This document shows positions 1 to 9,041 of a stretch of DNA of 64,000 nucleotides, piece after piece. Under the pieces are notes generated by a model. That model ran no database searches. It was not told the origin of the DNA and saw nothing but the letters and a program-made list of their open reading frames with translations. Both the position numbers and the translations under genes were made by a program. The stretch is from positions 24,961-88,960 of the forward strand of contig CAZUAQ010000021.1 in the NCBI GenBank assembly GCA_964618455.1, written 5' to 3'. This DNA is from CAZUAQ01 sp964618455 (lineage in GTDB: Bacteria > Planctomycetota > Phycisphaerae > UBA1845 > PWPN01). Each line of letters starts with the position of its first letter. The first letter of the stretch is position 1.

Positions 1-1054
1 CCGCGCCGTGATCCAGCAGTCCGTACGACACCTCGACCTGGTGATCGATGCACATCAACGCCGGCGCCGGCAGCCACACCATCATGCCGTACCAGAGAAA
101 GACGCGGGCTTCGGTCAGAAAATGTGCCCAGGGGCCCCAGTGGACCTTGGATCCCCAGCCCTCGACTTGCATGGACGTCAGAGAGAATAGATCCATCATC
201 CAGGCATAGGCGAACATGGCAACGACACTCACGGCGAGCCCGGGGACCAATGCTCTGGTCATGAACCTCTTCAGCTTACCCTTCTGCGCCGCGCGAAGGC
301 AGAACTCGATCATCAGCAACGCGAAGGGGAGGGTGAGGCCGACCTGCTTGGTCTTCGCGCTGAGCCAGAAGCCCACGACCACGCCCACCGCTGCCAGAAT
401 GCGCGATGGTGGCCAGGCGCGTGCGGCGGGTCGACTCTCGTCGGTGGCATCTTCGGCCGCCCCGGTCCGGAGGCGCGCTTTGAGATAGCAGAGCACCGCC
501 ATCAGGAAGAACGTCGCCGACAGCGCCCCGCGGCGCTGGATGATGTAGGCCACGCTCGAGGTCATGAGCGGGTGAACGGTGAAGAGCAATCCCAGTACGA
601 GCGGGATACCGACCGCAGGTGGACGTTCCGGCTCCACGGCGGCGAGCAGTCGACGGACGAGGAAATAGACGAGCATCCCGTTGAAGGCGTGGATCAGGAC
701 GTTCACGACCAGGAAGGAGGTGACCTCGTAGGGAGGCCGGCCGATCTGTGTATTGATCCACGCGTTGAGCGCGAACGAGAGGCGGCTGACTTCCTGGCTC
801 GGACGCAGCGGTCGGGTCACCATGCGGTGAAGTGCAGTACGGATCTCCGCTTCCGGAGACGCCTGGACGATATGAATGGAGTCGAAGAGGAACTCCTCGT
901 GGTCGGCGTTCCAGTAGCAGATCGTAGCGGCCAGGAGGATCAGGACACACGGCGCGAGCCCGTGGATCAGCCAGGGCCACCGGCTGATCGCGGGACCATC
1001 GGAGTCCTGCTGGGGGGGCTGTTCCTTCGGTGTGGTCTTGGCTTTGCGGCGCAT
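1..1054 (-). CDS. TMTC-like multi-spanning membrane protein, 3' part cut by the window edge
   Basis: The reading frame starts at ATG 1054 (MRRKAKTTPKEQ) and stays open for 351 codons to the left edge, so the C-terminus is missing. The first hydrophobic segment (about residues 35-48) is followed by NADHEEFLFDS and then a series of membrane helices. The block TVHPLMTSSVAYIIQRRGA matches TVHPLHATSVVYIIQRRGQ in the complete protein at 35091-37499, and CIDHQVEVSYGLLDHGA at the edge matches SIDHWVEVSRSFFHHGA there. The two are therefore paralogues. By analogy the missing part should carry TPR repeats. The family resembles TMTC-type or GT-C-like mannosyltransferases: polytopic membrane domain plus periplasmic TPRs. 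The substrate is unknown. It is divergent from trpS, with 171 bp between the starts. Confidence 0.8.
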   Translation of the reverse strand, partial: MRRKAKTTPKEQPPQQDSDGPAISRWPWLIHGLAPCVLILLAATICYWNADHEEFLFDSIHIVQASPEAEIRTALHRMVTRPLRPSQEVSRLSFALNAWINTQIGRPPYEVTSFLVVNVLIHAFNGMLVYFLVRRLLAAVEPERPPAVGIPLVLGLLFTVHPLMTSSVAYIIQRRGALSATFFLMAVLCYLKARLRTGAAEDATDESRPAARAWPPSRILAAVGVVVGFWLSAKTKQVGLTLPFALLMIEFCLRAAQKGKLKRFMTRALVPGLAVSVVAMFAYAWMMDLFSLTSMQVEGWGSKVHWGPWAHFLTEARVFLWYGMMVWLPAPALMCIDHQVEVSYGLLDHGA

Positions 1055-1225
1055 CGATCCATTGTGGTGGCGGGGTCGGGGCGATTCAAGCCTGTTGACG
1101 TTGTGTTCGAAGCGCAGGCGGCGCTTTCGCCGGCCCGGCGGGGGGACTACACTGACCGATCGAAATCAGTTTGGGCCGAAGTGCATGACCGTCTTCGGCC
1201 GGGCAACAGGGACGGGATCAGATCC

Positions 1226-2203
1226 ATGCGTGCGTTATCGGGTATTCAACCTTCCGGGCGGCTTCATCTGGGCAACTACTTCGGGGCGATGCGCCCGCAG
1301 CTCGAACTCCAGCATGAGCACGAGTGCTTCTACTTCATCGCGAATTATCACGCGCTCACGAGCACGCACGACGCGACGCTTGTCGAGGAGTACTCGATGG
1401 AGGTGGCGCTGGGGTACCTGGCGCTGGGGCTCGATCCGGAGAAGACCGTTTTCTTCCGGCAGACGGACGTGCCGGAGGTGTGCGAGCTGTCGTGGATTCT
1501 CTCGTGCGTGACGCCGCTCGGGCTCCTGCAGCGGGCCCACTCGTACAAGGACAAGGTGGCCCAGGGGCTGTCGCCGAATCACGGGCTGTTTGCCTATCCG
1601 GTGCTGCAGGCGGCGGACATCCTGATTTACAAGCCGAACGTCGTTCCCGTCGGCCAGGACCAGAAGCAGCACATCGAGATGACGCAGGACATGCAGGGCA
1701 AGTTCAACCAGGAGTTCAAGTGCGAGGTGCTGGTGCGTCCGGAGCCGCTGATCCGCGAGCAGGTGGCGGTAGTGCCCGGCATCGACGGCCGCAAGATGAG
1801 CAAGAGCTACGACAACACCATCGAGCTGTTCTGCACGGAGAAGCAGGCCCGCAAGCGCATCATGGCCATCGTAACCGACTCGACGCCGGTCGAGGAGCCG
1901 AAGGATCCCGACGCGTGCAACGTGATGAAGCTGTTGCGGCTGATGGCGGACGCCGGCGAAATCGCCGAGTGGGAGGCGAAGTACCGCAGTGGCGGCACGG
2001 GCTACGGCGACGTCAAGAAGCGCGTCTTCGAGCTGTACAAGGAGATCCTCGGTCCCGCGCGGGCGCGTTACGAGGAACTCAGGCAGCATCCCGACGAAGT
2101 CGAAAAGGTCCTCACCGCCGGCGCCGAGAAAGCCCGCGCGGTCGCCTCGCAAACCATGCGCGAAGTCCGCGACGCCTGCGGATTGAAGACGGTACGGCGT
2201 TGA
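1226..2203 (+). CDS. trpS: tryptophanyl-tRNA synthetase
   Basis: A cytoplasmic class-I aminoacyl-tRNA synthetase that charges tRNA-Trp with tryptophan using ATP. It has 325 residues, normal for bacterial TrpRS. The class-I signature is visible as PSGRLHLGNYFGA (HLGN at residues 14-17), the second signature as KMSKS at residues 190-194, and the family block GLFAYPVLQAADILIY lies in between. The frame is open far upstream (to about 572), but homology begins at ATG 1226, giving the typical N-terminus MRALSGIQPSGR. The longer start would read through the divergent gene to the left. It stands alone, convergent with the aminotransferase downstream. Confidence 0.97.
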   Translation: MRALSGIQPSGRLHLGNYFGAMRPQLELQHEHECFYFIANYHALTSTHDATLVEEYSMEVALGYLALGLDPEKTVFFRQTDVPEVCELSWILSCVTPLGLLQRAHSYKDKVAQGLSPNHGLFAYPVLQAADILIYKPNVVPVGQDQKQHIEMTQDMQGKFNQEFKCEVLVRPEPLIREQVAVVPGIDGRKMSKSYDNTIELFCTEKQARKRIMAIVTDSTPVEEPKDPDACNVMKLLRLMADAGEIAEWEAKYRSGGTGYGDVKKRVFELYKEILGPARARYEELRQHPDEVEKVLTAGAEKARAVASQTMREVRDACGLKTVRR

Positions 2204-2260
2204 CCAGCCATACTTTGGATACCCGCGCTTAAGAATTCTTCCAATCGGTTAATGCTCGCG

Positions 2261-3628
2261 TTAAATCATCTCGTACATCACCGCCGCGAAGGCTTCCGCC
2301 AGCGTGGCGATGCCTTCGACCAGGGCGTCCTCGGGGATGCACAGTGGCGGGCAGAGCTTGATCGTCGCGCCGCCGACACCCACCGGAGCGAAGAGCATGA
2401 TGCCGCGCCCGACGGCGTGCTCCACGATCCGCCGGGCGAGATCGCCGTCGGGTGTGTCGCTTTTGCCCTCGGTCACGTGGACCCCCGCCAAAAGACCCAG
2501 GCCGTGGATGGCACCGACGTGCGTGTCGTACGGTTTGAGCCGCTGCCAAAGTTCGCGGTGCATGACCTCGCCGAGACGCGCCGATTTCTCGACGAGTCCT
2601 TCGTCGATGATGGCGTTGATGTTGGCGAGCGCGGCGGCGCAGCAGACGGGGTTACCGCCATGGGTGTTGGTCATGCTGAGCGGACCGTGCTGATCCATCA
2701 GGTCCGCGCGTCCGGCCAGTGCCGACAGTGGCAACGCGCCGCTGACTCCCTTACCCAGCGTGATCAGATCCGGCACGACTTCGTAGTGCTCGAAAGCAAA
2801 GAGCCGGCCCGTTCGGCCAAAACTGGCCTGGACCTCGTCGAAGGTGAGCAACGCGTTCCAGGTGTCGCACCATGCGCGGAGCTTCTGGAAGTAAGTCGGC
2901 GGACCGAAGCTCGCGCCGCCGCCCTGATAGGATTCGGCAATGACGCCCGCCACCTGCGCGGGTTTGAATCCCGCTTCATTCAGACGCTGCTCGAAGAGAT
3001 CGAAGGATTGATCCGGGCAGTAGTAACCGTCGGGGAAGGGAACCTGGATCATGTACGGATCATGTCGGCCGATCCACGCCTTGGCGGCGGGGATGCCACC
3101 GATCATCTGCGAACCGAGCGTGCGCCCGTGAAAGGCGTTGGCGAAGCTGACGATGACCTGCTTCTCGGGTGAGATGCCCAGGCCGTGAGTGCGCATCTGC
3201 TTGATCGCGCATTCCACGGCTTCGCTGCCGGTGGTCAGCAGGAAGACCTTGCTCAGCGGTTCGGGCAGGAGTTCAGCGATGCGCCGGGCCAGGCGGATGC
3301 GCGGCTCGTTGGCGAACCCGAACGTATGCAGAAGACTCCGCTGCGTTTCATTGAGGATGGCTTCGACGATGCGCGGGTGGGCGTGCCCGGCGTTGGTGAC
3401 CAGCACACCGCTGGTGAAATCGATCCATCGGTTCCCGGCGGCATCGAAGACCTGGAAGCCTTCCGCGCGGTCCCACACCACCGGAGGCTGGCCCTGCACC
3501 GCCACCGGTTCGCAAGCCGCCGACGCCTCCAGCAACGCCATCGCCTCGGGTGAGGGAAGGGGAGGCCGGATTCGCCGGTAGCGGGTGTCGACTTCAACGG
3601 CGGGGAGAATCATGTGTTTATCTTGCAT
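2261..3628 (-). CDS. class-III PLP-dependent aminotransferase (acetylornithine/4-aminobutyrate aminotransferase type)
   Basis: A 455-residue fold-type I transaminase. The PLP lysine is K293 in LITLGKGVSG. The cofactor-binding aspartate is in TFDEVQ (D264, with Q267), the phosphate-binding loop is TTGSEA (132-137), and FHGRT is at 166-170. These assign class III with confidence, but the amino-group donor cannot be read from sequence; GABA, acetylornithine, beta-alanine or another omega-amino acid are all possible. A second ATG at codon 6 (MILPAVEV) is an alternative start. It is a single gene, divergent from mutM, with a short 57-bp convergent gap to trpS. Confidence 0.9.
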   Translation of the reverse strand: MQDKHMILPAVEVDTRYRRIRPPLPSPEAMALLEASAACEPVAVQGQPPVVWDRAEGFQVFDAAGNRWIDFTSGVLVTNAGHAHPRIVEAILNETQRSLLHTFGFANEPRIRLARRIAELLPEPLSKVFLLTTGSEAVECAIKQMRTHGLGISPEKQVIVSFANAFHGRTLGSQMIGGIPAAKAWIGRHDPYMIQVPFPDGYYCPDQSFDLFEQRLNEAGFKPAQVAGVIAESYQGGGASFGPPTYFQKLRAWCDTWNALLTFDEVQASFGRTGRLFAFEHYEVVPDLITLGKGVSGALPLSALAGRADLMDQHGPLSMTNTHGGNPVCCAAALANINAIIDEGLVEKSARLGEVMHRELWQRLKPYDTHVGAIHGLGLLAGVHVTEGKSDTPDGDLARRIVEHAVGRGIMLFAPVGVGGATIKLCPPLCIPEDALVEGIATLAEAFAAVMYEMI

Positions 3629-3706
3629 ACTGCGTTATCACACTTAAACAGAGGGACACTGTCCTGAATGGGGGTCCTGCCGCGATGGTGCATTGTTGCA
3701 CAAGGG

Positions 3707-3712
3707 TATAAT
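3707..3712 (+). promoter_or_regulatory. TATAAT -10 element directly upstream of mutM (possible leaderless promoter)
   Basis: A perfect TATAAT lies at 3707-3712 and the mutM ATG begins at 3720, leaving seven bases. Transcription normally starts about six to eight bases after the -10 box, so the mRNA would begin at or next to the A of the start codon. No Shine-Dalgarno sequence precedes this ATG and no good -35 box is seen. The leaderless reading is inference. Confidence 0.5.
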
Positions 3713-3719
3713 AGTCGCC

Positions 3720-4577
3720 ATGCCGGAACTACCTGAAGTGGAAACCATCGTTCGCGGGCTCGCCGGGCAGGTGGTCGGGCGACGCGTCGAGAGGGTTGAG
3801 CTGGCCCGCGGCGATATCGTGCACGGCCACCCCGCCCCGCTGTGTGCGCTGATTCATCGGCGGTGCACAGAGACCGTCGATCGGCACGGCAAGTGGATTC
3901 GGCTCGCGATGGAAGGGCCGACGCGTCTCGAGATTCACCTGGGCATGAGCGGCCGACTGGTTTGGGTGCCCGAGGACTCACCGGTTGAAGCGCATACGCA
4001 TCTGCGTCTGGGGTTCCGGCGGTGCCGCAAGGAACTTCGCTTCATTGATCCGCGGCGTTTCGGGGGAGTCTGGCTGACGCACGGGAACGGGGACGCGTGC
4101 GATGCCTGGATCGGCGCGGTTCGCGTCACGCCGGGGCCGGACGCACTCCTTCTGAAAGCCAAGTCATTTCAGCAGATATTGAAACGTCGTCGACAGATCA
4201 AGGCGCTCCTGCTGGACCAGGGTGCGATTGCCGGCCTCGGCAACATTTACTGCGATGAGATTCTCCACCGTGCCGGCATCCACCCGCTCACAAGGGCCTC
4301 CGACTTGACACTCGAGCAGGGGCGGACGCTCCATCGCGCCCTCCGTCAAGTGTTGCTTCACGCGATTCGAGCAGGAGGATCTTCCATCCGCGACTATCGC
4401 GATGCCTCCAACATGGCCGGAAGTTTCCAGAATCGGCATCGGGTCTATCAGCGGGAAGGATTGCCCTGCGGGCGTTGCCGGACCCCGATTACGCATATGC
4501 AGGCAGCCGGACGCAGCACGTTCTACTGTCCGGCGTGCCAGCCCCCACCTGCTTCATTTCAGGAATCGTTGAAATGA
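3720..4577 (+). CDS. mutM: formamidopyrimidine-DNA glycosylase (Fpg/MutM)
   Basis: A base-excision repair enzyme that removes 8-oxoguanine and formamidopyrimidines and then cleaves by beta/delta elimination. It has 285 residues, slightly above the usual ~270. The N-terminus MPELPEVET supplies the catalytic proline (P2 after Met removal) and the catalytic glutamate (E3). LGMSGRL contains the family's conserved loop, and GLGNIYCDEILHRAGIHP is the helix-two-turn-helix. The C-terminal zinc finger is CGRCRTPI...TFYCPAC (four cysteines). The start at 3720 is fixed by the invariant N-terminus; an upstream in-frame start would bury the catalytic proline. Confidence 0.97.
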   Translation: MPELPEVETIVRGLAGQVVGRRVERVELARGDIVHGHPAPLCALIHRRCTETVDRHGKWIRLAMEGPTRLEIHLGMSGRLVWVPEDSPVEAHTHLRLGFRRCRKELRFIDPRRFGGVWLTHGNGDACDAWIGAVRVTPGPDALLLKAKSFQQILKRRRQIKALLLDQGAIAGLGNIYCDEILHRAGIHPLTRASDLTLEQGRTLHRALRQVLLHAIRAGGSSIRDYRDASNMAGSFQNRHRVYQREGLPCGRCRTPITHMQAAGRSTFYCPACQPPPASFQESLK

Positions 4578-5106
4578 GGATATCGAGAAGTGCGAAGTCC
4601 TGACTTCAACGGCGGCCGGGCCGAGCCGGAAGAAATCGCCGAGGCCGGAAAGAGAGCTTCATCATGAAACCCTCTTTCCATGCTGGGCCGCCTCGTACGG
4701 ATCTCCCCGTTTGCCCGTACGTCCCATTGCGACGGAACCCGTTCGCCTCGACGATCAGCTTACCGTTGACGTGCTCACTTCCGCGGAGGGGAGTCTCCCG
4801 AGGAGAACCGACACCGCGCTTGTAATAGAAATGCGTCCCGCCCCTGTGAAATTCTCTGTAAAGAGGCATCTTAACTGTTGGCATTCATGTAGCAAGATCA
4901 AAAGACCCTGTTTTTATCACAATCCACGCCAGATTCGTTTGTCTGCAGTGACATGAGCGGCGGGCATGTCTTGATGCATCCTTTGAGGCGCGGAGCCGGT
5001 ATGGGATCGTTACGCGACTAGATCTGGCATCCCGATACGTCCGCGATTACGATACCGGCTTCTCGCGGTATGATTCGCTCGGGATCCAATGGGGCTCGGT
5101 TTGCTC
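4578..5106. other. intergenic region without a convincing gene
   Basis: About 530 bases between mutM and the lipoprotein gene. The only sizeable open frame (leftward, 4606-4884, 92 codons) has no ribosome-binding site, no recognisable motif and an arginine/proline-rich composition typical of a chance frame, so it is not called. One hairpin is visible (4647-4679, 8-bp stem GGAAAGAG/CTCTTTCC). It lacks a T-run, so it is at best a weak end signal for mutM. Confidence 0.4.
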
Positions 5107-5811
5107 ATGCGAAAATGTGTCATTCTCCAATGCATGCTTCTGCTCGGCGGGGCCGCCGGCGGTGCAGGCTGCCAGGCGCCGGACGCGCCCGAGGGACCGG
5201 CGCGGATGACGGTACAGATGGCGTCCGAGGATGACCGCTCGCGCCTCTGGAAGGCGGCCACCGACATCCTGGAAGAGCACTACTTCGAGCTGGACCGTGT
5301 CGACCGCCTGGAAGGGATCATCACAACCCGGCCGGAGACGGCGGGGAACTGGTTCGAACTCTGGCGACCGCAATCCCCGGAGCCGTATCATTGGTGGGAG
5401 AATAACATCCACACCATGCAGCGCACCGCCACCGTCCGCATCGTCCCGCAGAACACGCCTGATGCCGTGGATCTCGAAGTCGAGGTGCGTCGCCACAAGT
5501 ACCATCTCGAAGAGCGTGCCATCGATAACGCCGCCGCCGCGCTGCGTCTTTACAGCAGCGATGTTCCCACCACGACCGGCCAGATGGCGTCACTCGCCCG
5601 AACCTCGTACACGACCGATGCCGGCCGCGCCCCGCGATACGAACTCGACCTGCTTAACGCTATTCTTTTGCGCTATCAGCAGATCGATCCGGCGGAGTTC
5701 GCGGCACAGGTCGAGCAGGGCAACACCGCCCCGAATGCCGACGCTTCGATTGACAATGTTCCGAATGAGAATGTCCCGCCGCCCCCGTCGCCGGACGACA
5801 TATCAGAATGA
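5107..5811 (+). CDS. predicted lipoprotein of unknown function
   Basis: A 234-residue protein. A type-II signal peptide is visible: MRKC, then a hydrophobic run ending in GGAGGAGC with a lipobox cysteine at about residue 22 (GAGC-QAP), so it is probably anchored in the membrane facing the periplasm. The mature part has a mixed alpha/beta composition, with a segment (RSRLWKAATDILEEHYFELD) resembling the start of small planctomycete lipoproteins that compare variant residues, and a C-terminal Asn/Pro-rich tail. The alternative start at 5089 adds MGLGLL in front of the signal peptide; the ATG at 5107 gives the better n-region. The function is not recognised. It may be co-transcribed with the next gene, 57 bp downstream. 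Confidence 0.75.
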   Translation: MRKCVILQCMLLLGGAAGGAGCQAPDAPEGPARMTVQMASEDDRSRLWKAATDILEEHYFELDRVDRLEGIITTRPETAGNWFELWRPQSPEPYHWWENNIHTMQRTATVRIVPQNTPDAVDLEVEVRRHKYHLEERAIDNAAAALRLYSSDVPTTTGQMASLARTSYTTDAGRAPRYELDLLNAILLRYQQIDPAEFAAQVEQGNTAPNADASIDNVPNENVPPPPSPDDISE

Positions 5812-5868
5812 TCGGCCCGGAGCGGCCCGCCCTCTCGGTCTCGGCGCGTCACGTGCCTAAGATTCCCC

Positions 5869-6450
5869 ATGACTTCCAGCGATGATCATGACAGCCTGGC
5901 CCGCGCCTATCTCGATGACCAACTGGGCGAAGCTGCGCCGAAGACGCTGATTCCACTGGGCCGATTCGATGACGCGCCGCTGGAAGGCGAAGGCAGCATG
6001 AGCGTCTTCAGTTTCGCCGCGTCGCTCGGTGGCAACCCGGCGGAAAACTATGTCGTCGTCGCCGGCGAGACGCAGCCCAACTACTATCCCGCCTGGAATC
6101 TGACGCCCGAAGATATGTTCACGCTGCATCTCGGCACGCGCTTCATGCTGGTCATGGAAATCCAGCAGGCGCCGTTGGAGGATCTGCCCGCCACGCTCCA
6201 AGCCGACCTGGCCGAGCAGTTCACCCGTATCGCGCCGGGTGAATCCCTCACGGGGTTCGCGCCGCAGGTCGCCTTCCGGCTGGAAGATCATCTTCACGCC
6301 GTCTGCCGGCTTCGCGTCGCCGAAGAGGAGGTTGCCGTGGTGACCGGCCAGATTCCCCTCGGCATCTTCCGTGAGATCGATCTGCCCCCGCACGTGCTTT
6401 ACCGCCTCCACCTCGGCCGCATCATCCGCGCCGAGGCCGACGCCTCCTGA
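5869..6450 (+). CDS. conserved hypothetical cytoplasmic protein
   Basis: 193 residues with no signal peptide or membrane segment, acidic overall. The phrase ENYVVVAGETQPNYYPAWN and the C-terminal PPHVLYRLHLGRIIRAEAD suggest a folded single-domain protein, but I do not recognise the family. A TAAGAT -10-like hexamer at 5858-5863 lies five bases before the ATG, with no Shine-Dalgarno sequence, so the gene may have its own leaderless promoter. It is convergent with the enolase-superfamily gene, 27 bp away. Confidence 0.7.
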   Translation: MTSSDDHDSLARAYLDDQLGEAAPKTLIPLGRFDDAPLEGEGSMSVFSFAASLGGNPAENYVVVAGETQPNYYPAWNLTPEDMFTLHLGTRFMLVMEIQQAPLEDLPATLQADLAEQFTRIAPGESLTGFAPQVAFRLEDHLHAVCRLRVAEEEVAVVTGQIPLGIFREIDLPPHVLYRLHLGRIIRAEADAS

Positions 6451-6477
6451 GAGAATCCTGTTTGCGCAGGGTGTGCC

Positions 6478-7653
6478 TCACACATCGGGCGTCTGGAAGA
6501 GGACCTTGCCGCCGACACGGATCTCCGCGTCGACCAGATACTTGCGCACGGTGTCGAGATTGACGTCGATGCCGAGACCGGGGGCGTTCGGCGCACGGAC
6601 CTGTCCGTTCGCGTCCCGCGCGATGGGGTTCGCCACGAGATCCCTGGCCACGTCGAATAGTTCCACCGGATACTCGCAGATGACATCCGCTTCGAGCCCG
6701 GCGAACGGCTGTAATGACGCGCTGAGCGCCAGGTGGCTGGTGAAGGTGTGGTTGACATAAGTGATGCCGCGCTGCGAGGCGTAGTCCGCCACCTGCTTGG
6801 CAGACGAGATGCCTCCGATGCGTCCGGCGTCGATCTGCACGTAGCCGATGCCCCCGTAATCCATCAGGTTCCGCGCGAGGTGGAAGTTGTGGCTTCCTTC
6901 GCCCGCCGCCAGCTTCACCGTCTGCACGTTCTTCGACAATTCGGCATACGCATGCAAAGCCTCGGACTCGAACGGCTCCTCGAGCCACGTGGCTTTCACT
7001 TCTTCGAGTGTCGGGACCACCGCCGCCGCGCGGGCCACGTCCTCGCCCCATACCGTGCCCGCGTCCACGAGGAGAATGCCGTCAGGGCCGAGCCCTTCGC
7101 GCGCGGCGTGCAGCTGATCGATGTCCTGCTGCACGGTGCCGTGGCCGAACGGGCCCCAGCCGAACTTGGCGGCGCGGTAGCCCTGGGACGTGTACGCCTT
7201 TGCCTTCGCGAGTGTCTGCTGCGGTTCATCGCCGAACAGCGCCGAGGCGTACGGCGTCTTCGGGTACGCCTTCGCATAGCCCAGCAGGGAATACACCGGC
7301 GCCTGCAGCTTGAGCCCGAGCAGGTTCCAGAGTGCCGAGTCGATCCCCGCATACGTATGGTCCGCCTGCAGGAGGTCGAAGCAATGCGTCCGCACGCGAC
7401 GGCCGATTCGGGCGATGTCCTCCACCGCGTTGAGTTCCTGGCCGAGCACGGCGGTGGCGATGTTCTTGCATGCCGAGTGCGACATCGGACAGCACCAGCT
7501 CGCAATCGACACCAGCGGCGCCGCTTCGCATTCGCCCCACGCTTCCAGGCCGCCGCCCCGCACGCGCACCAGCAGCGCATCCTGACTGCCGTCGCCGATG
7601 TCCTGAATCTCCGGCATCGCCAGATAGAAGAAATCCACGCTCTCGATGTTCAC
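6478..7653 (-). CDS. enolase-superfamily enzyme (mandelate racemase/muconate-lactonizing type)
   Basis: 391 residues with the N-terminal capping domain and the (beta/alpha)7beta barrel. Metal ligands fit D197 (LLVDAGT), E225/E226 (WLEEPF) and E252 (AAGEGS). The catalytic set fits the mandelate-racemase subgroup: K163 (AAKFGWG), D275 (QIDAGRIGG) and H302 (YVNHTFTSH), a His-Asp dyad opposite the lysine. These enzymes abstract the alpha-proton of a carboxylate substrate, commonly to dehydrate sugar acids. The exact substrate cannot be told from sequence. The gene stands alone. Confidence 0.88.
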   Translation of the reverse strand: MNIESVDFFYLAMPEIQDIGDGSQDALLVRVRGGGLEAWGECEAAPLVSIASWCCPMSHSACKNIATAVLGQELNAVEDIARIGRRVRTHCFDLLQADHTYAGIDSALWNLLGLKLQAPVYSLLGYAKAYPKTPYASALFGDEPQQTLAKAKAYTSQGYRAAKFGWGPFGHGTVQQDIDQLHAAREGLGPDGILLVDAGTVWGEDVARAAAVVPTLEEVKATWLEEPFESEALHAYAELSKNVQTVKLAAGEGSHNFHLARNLMDYGGIGYVQIDAGRIGGISSAKQVADYASQRGITYVNHTFTSHLALSASLQPFAGLEADVICEYPVELFDVARDLVANPIARDANGQVRAPNAPGLGIDVNLDTVRKYLVDAEIRVGGKVLFQTPDV

Positions 7654-7864
7654 GGGGGGCCTCGCTTGCTGTTCAGGCTGAGTGAGTTCGTCGCGACTCG
7701 GCGTCGGCCGGGCGAGGAGTGGAGTGTAGCGCGGGGCCGACTTTTGTCAATTCATTGAGGTGAGTCACCGGCTGAATCGATGACGCCTCGCGACGTGTCG
7801 TGGCACGGGGTACGATGAATCACTTTCCCTGCCGCCTTGGCGGGAGGGGCATGGAGTTGTCGGT

Positions 7865-8671
7865 ATGGATTGGATCGTTCCGCAGGGCTATGACGGGTCG
7901 CCCATCGTCTACATGCTGATCGCCTGCACCGCCTTCATGCTCACCGGCATTTCCAAGGGCGGCTTCGGGGGTGTGGCGGTGATCGCGACACCGCTCATGA
8001 TGCTCGTCGCTCCCGGCAAGCTTGCCCTCGGCATCTGGGTACCGCTGCTGATTCTCTGCGACATTTTCACCATGCGTGCGTATCCGAAAGAGTGGGCGCT
8101 GCGGCCGATTGCCATCCTCGCGCCGTGGATGCTCGTCGGCTTCGGGGTCGGGTACGTCGTGCTTGGTCGCGTGGACGATCGGATGATCAAGATCTTCGTC
8201 GGCGTGCTGTCGCTGGTATTCGTGGCGTTGCAGATCGTGCGGATCGTGTGGCAGCGTCGTGAAGCGAGAGCGAACGGCGGGACGGTGGAGAAGCCGCCGT
8301 GGCGTCCGACGTTCCTCCAAGCCGCGCCGTACGGCATCGTCGGCGGTGTCTGCTCGATGGTCGCCCACTCCGCCGGGGCGATCACCACGATGTACCTGCT
8401 CCCGCAACTCGACCGGCGGAGCTTCGCCGGCACCAGCGCCCGCTTCTACTTCGTGTTCAACATCGTCAAGACGCCGCTTTACGCTCAGCCCGACATCGGC
8501 GTCGTCACGACCGAGGCGCTGGTCAAGAGTCTCTGGTTGATGCCGTTCGTGCCGCTGTCGATCTGGATCGGCGAACGGTTGAACAAGCACCTGTCCCCGG
8601 AGACGTTCAACCAGGTCATCTACGCACTGCTGGCGGTGAGCGGCGTGTACCTGCTGTACGCGAACATCTGA
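7865..8671 (+). CDS. TauE/SafE-family membrane permease
   Basis: 268 residues with about seven or eight hydrophobic helices. The first carries the family's ISKGGFGGVAVIATPLMM block (SKGGFGG around residues 30-36). The second repeat begins near YGIVGGVCSMVAHSAGAI, the inverted-repeat half typical of TauE. Family members export sulfite, sulfoacetate or related organosulfur anions, but the substrate here is unknown. GGAG at about 7852 serves the ATG. The gene is convergent with the duplicated murJ end. Confidence 0.88.
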   Translation: MDWIVPQGYDGSPIVYMLIACTAFMLTGISKGGFGGVAVIATPLMMLVAPGKLALGIWVPLLILCDIFTMRAYPKEWALRPIAILAPWMLVGFGVGYVVLGRVDDRMIKIFVGVLSLVFVALQIVRIVWQRREARANGGTVEKPPWRPTFLQAAPYGIVGGVCSMVAHSAGAITTMYLLPQLDRRSFAGTSARFYFVFNIVKTPLYAQPDIGVVTTEALVKSLWLMPFVPLSIWIGERLNKHLSPETFNQVIYALLAVSGVYLLYANI

Positions 8672-8697
8672 CCCCGCGCAAAAGGGTGGCCAAGCTC

Positions 8698-8999
8698 TTC
8701 GAACCTGTAGTTCACGAATGAATTCAGCCCGGTTACTTTCCGTGAATCATCTCGCGCAGTTCTTCGCAGCGGAGTGCGAGTGCCGCCAGGATGAACACGG
8801 CGGCGCCCGTGCCGACCATCGCCGCCAGTTGCAGCGCGGCGCCGGCATCGCCGATGGCAGATCCGACCATGACCACCGCCACGCCCATAACGCTAGACGC
8901 GGCCGCGATCTTCAACGCACTCGCCCCGACGGCCCCCCAGGCCAGCCGGCCGATGTTCGTCTGATACTTCCACAGCAGGATCGATACCTGCAAGCCCGC
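8698..8999. repeat. direct repeat copy A (302 bp) of the murJ 3' end and its flank
   Basis: Nearly identical (about 96%, roughly a dozen differences and one single-base indel) and in the same orientation as 10745-11047. It covers the last ~90 codons of murJ, the stop codon and about 35 bp beyond. Identity ends abruptly at 8999 after CCCGC. Confidence 0.93.
8733..8993 (-). pseudogene. murJ 3'-end fragment (duplicated C-terminal 86-87 codons)
   Basis: The frame reads LQVSILLWKYQTNIGRLAWG through to the murJ terminus EELREMIHGK. It differs from the intact MurJ by only three residues in the last 86 (K to T, A to V, T to A). It has no start codon, ribosome-binding site or upstream murJ sequence: the reading frame is cut at about 8999. 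It is a non-functional relic of a duplication or of an insertion at the end of murJ. Confidence 0.9.
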
Positions 9000-9041
9000 C
9001 TAAATCAGGCGATGGCGTAAAGGATGCCAAAACAAGCTCAA

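Noticed and set aside
276..980. Long leftward 234-codon frame in the first kilobase
   Set aside because: It is out of frame with the homologous TMTC-like reading frame and has no family similarity.
1235..2152. Long antisense frame across trpS (and similar ones across pncA, cheA, S1 and the secreted proteins)
   Set aside because: High-GC shadow frames: no start signals, low-complexity composition, opposite a clear gene.
4606..4884. Leftward 92-codon open frame after mutM
   Set aside because: No ribosome-binding site, no motif, arginine/proline-rich composition typical of a chance frame.
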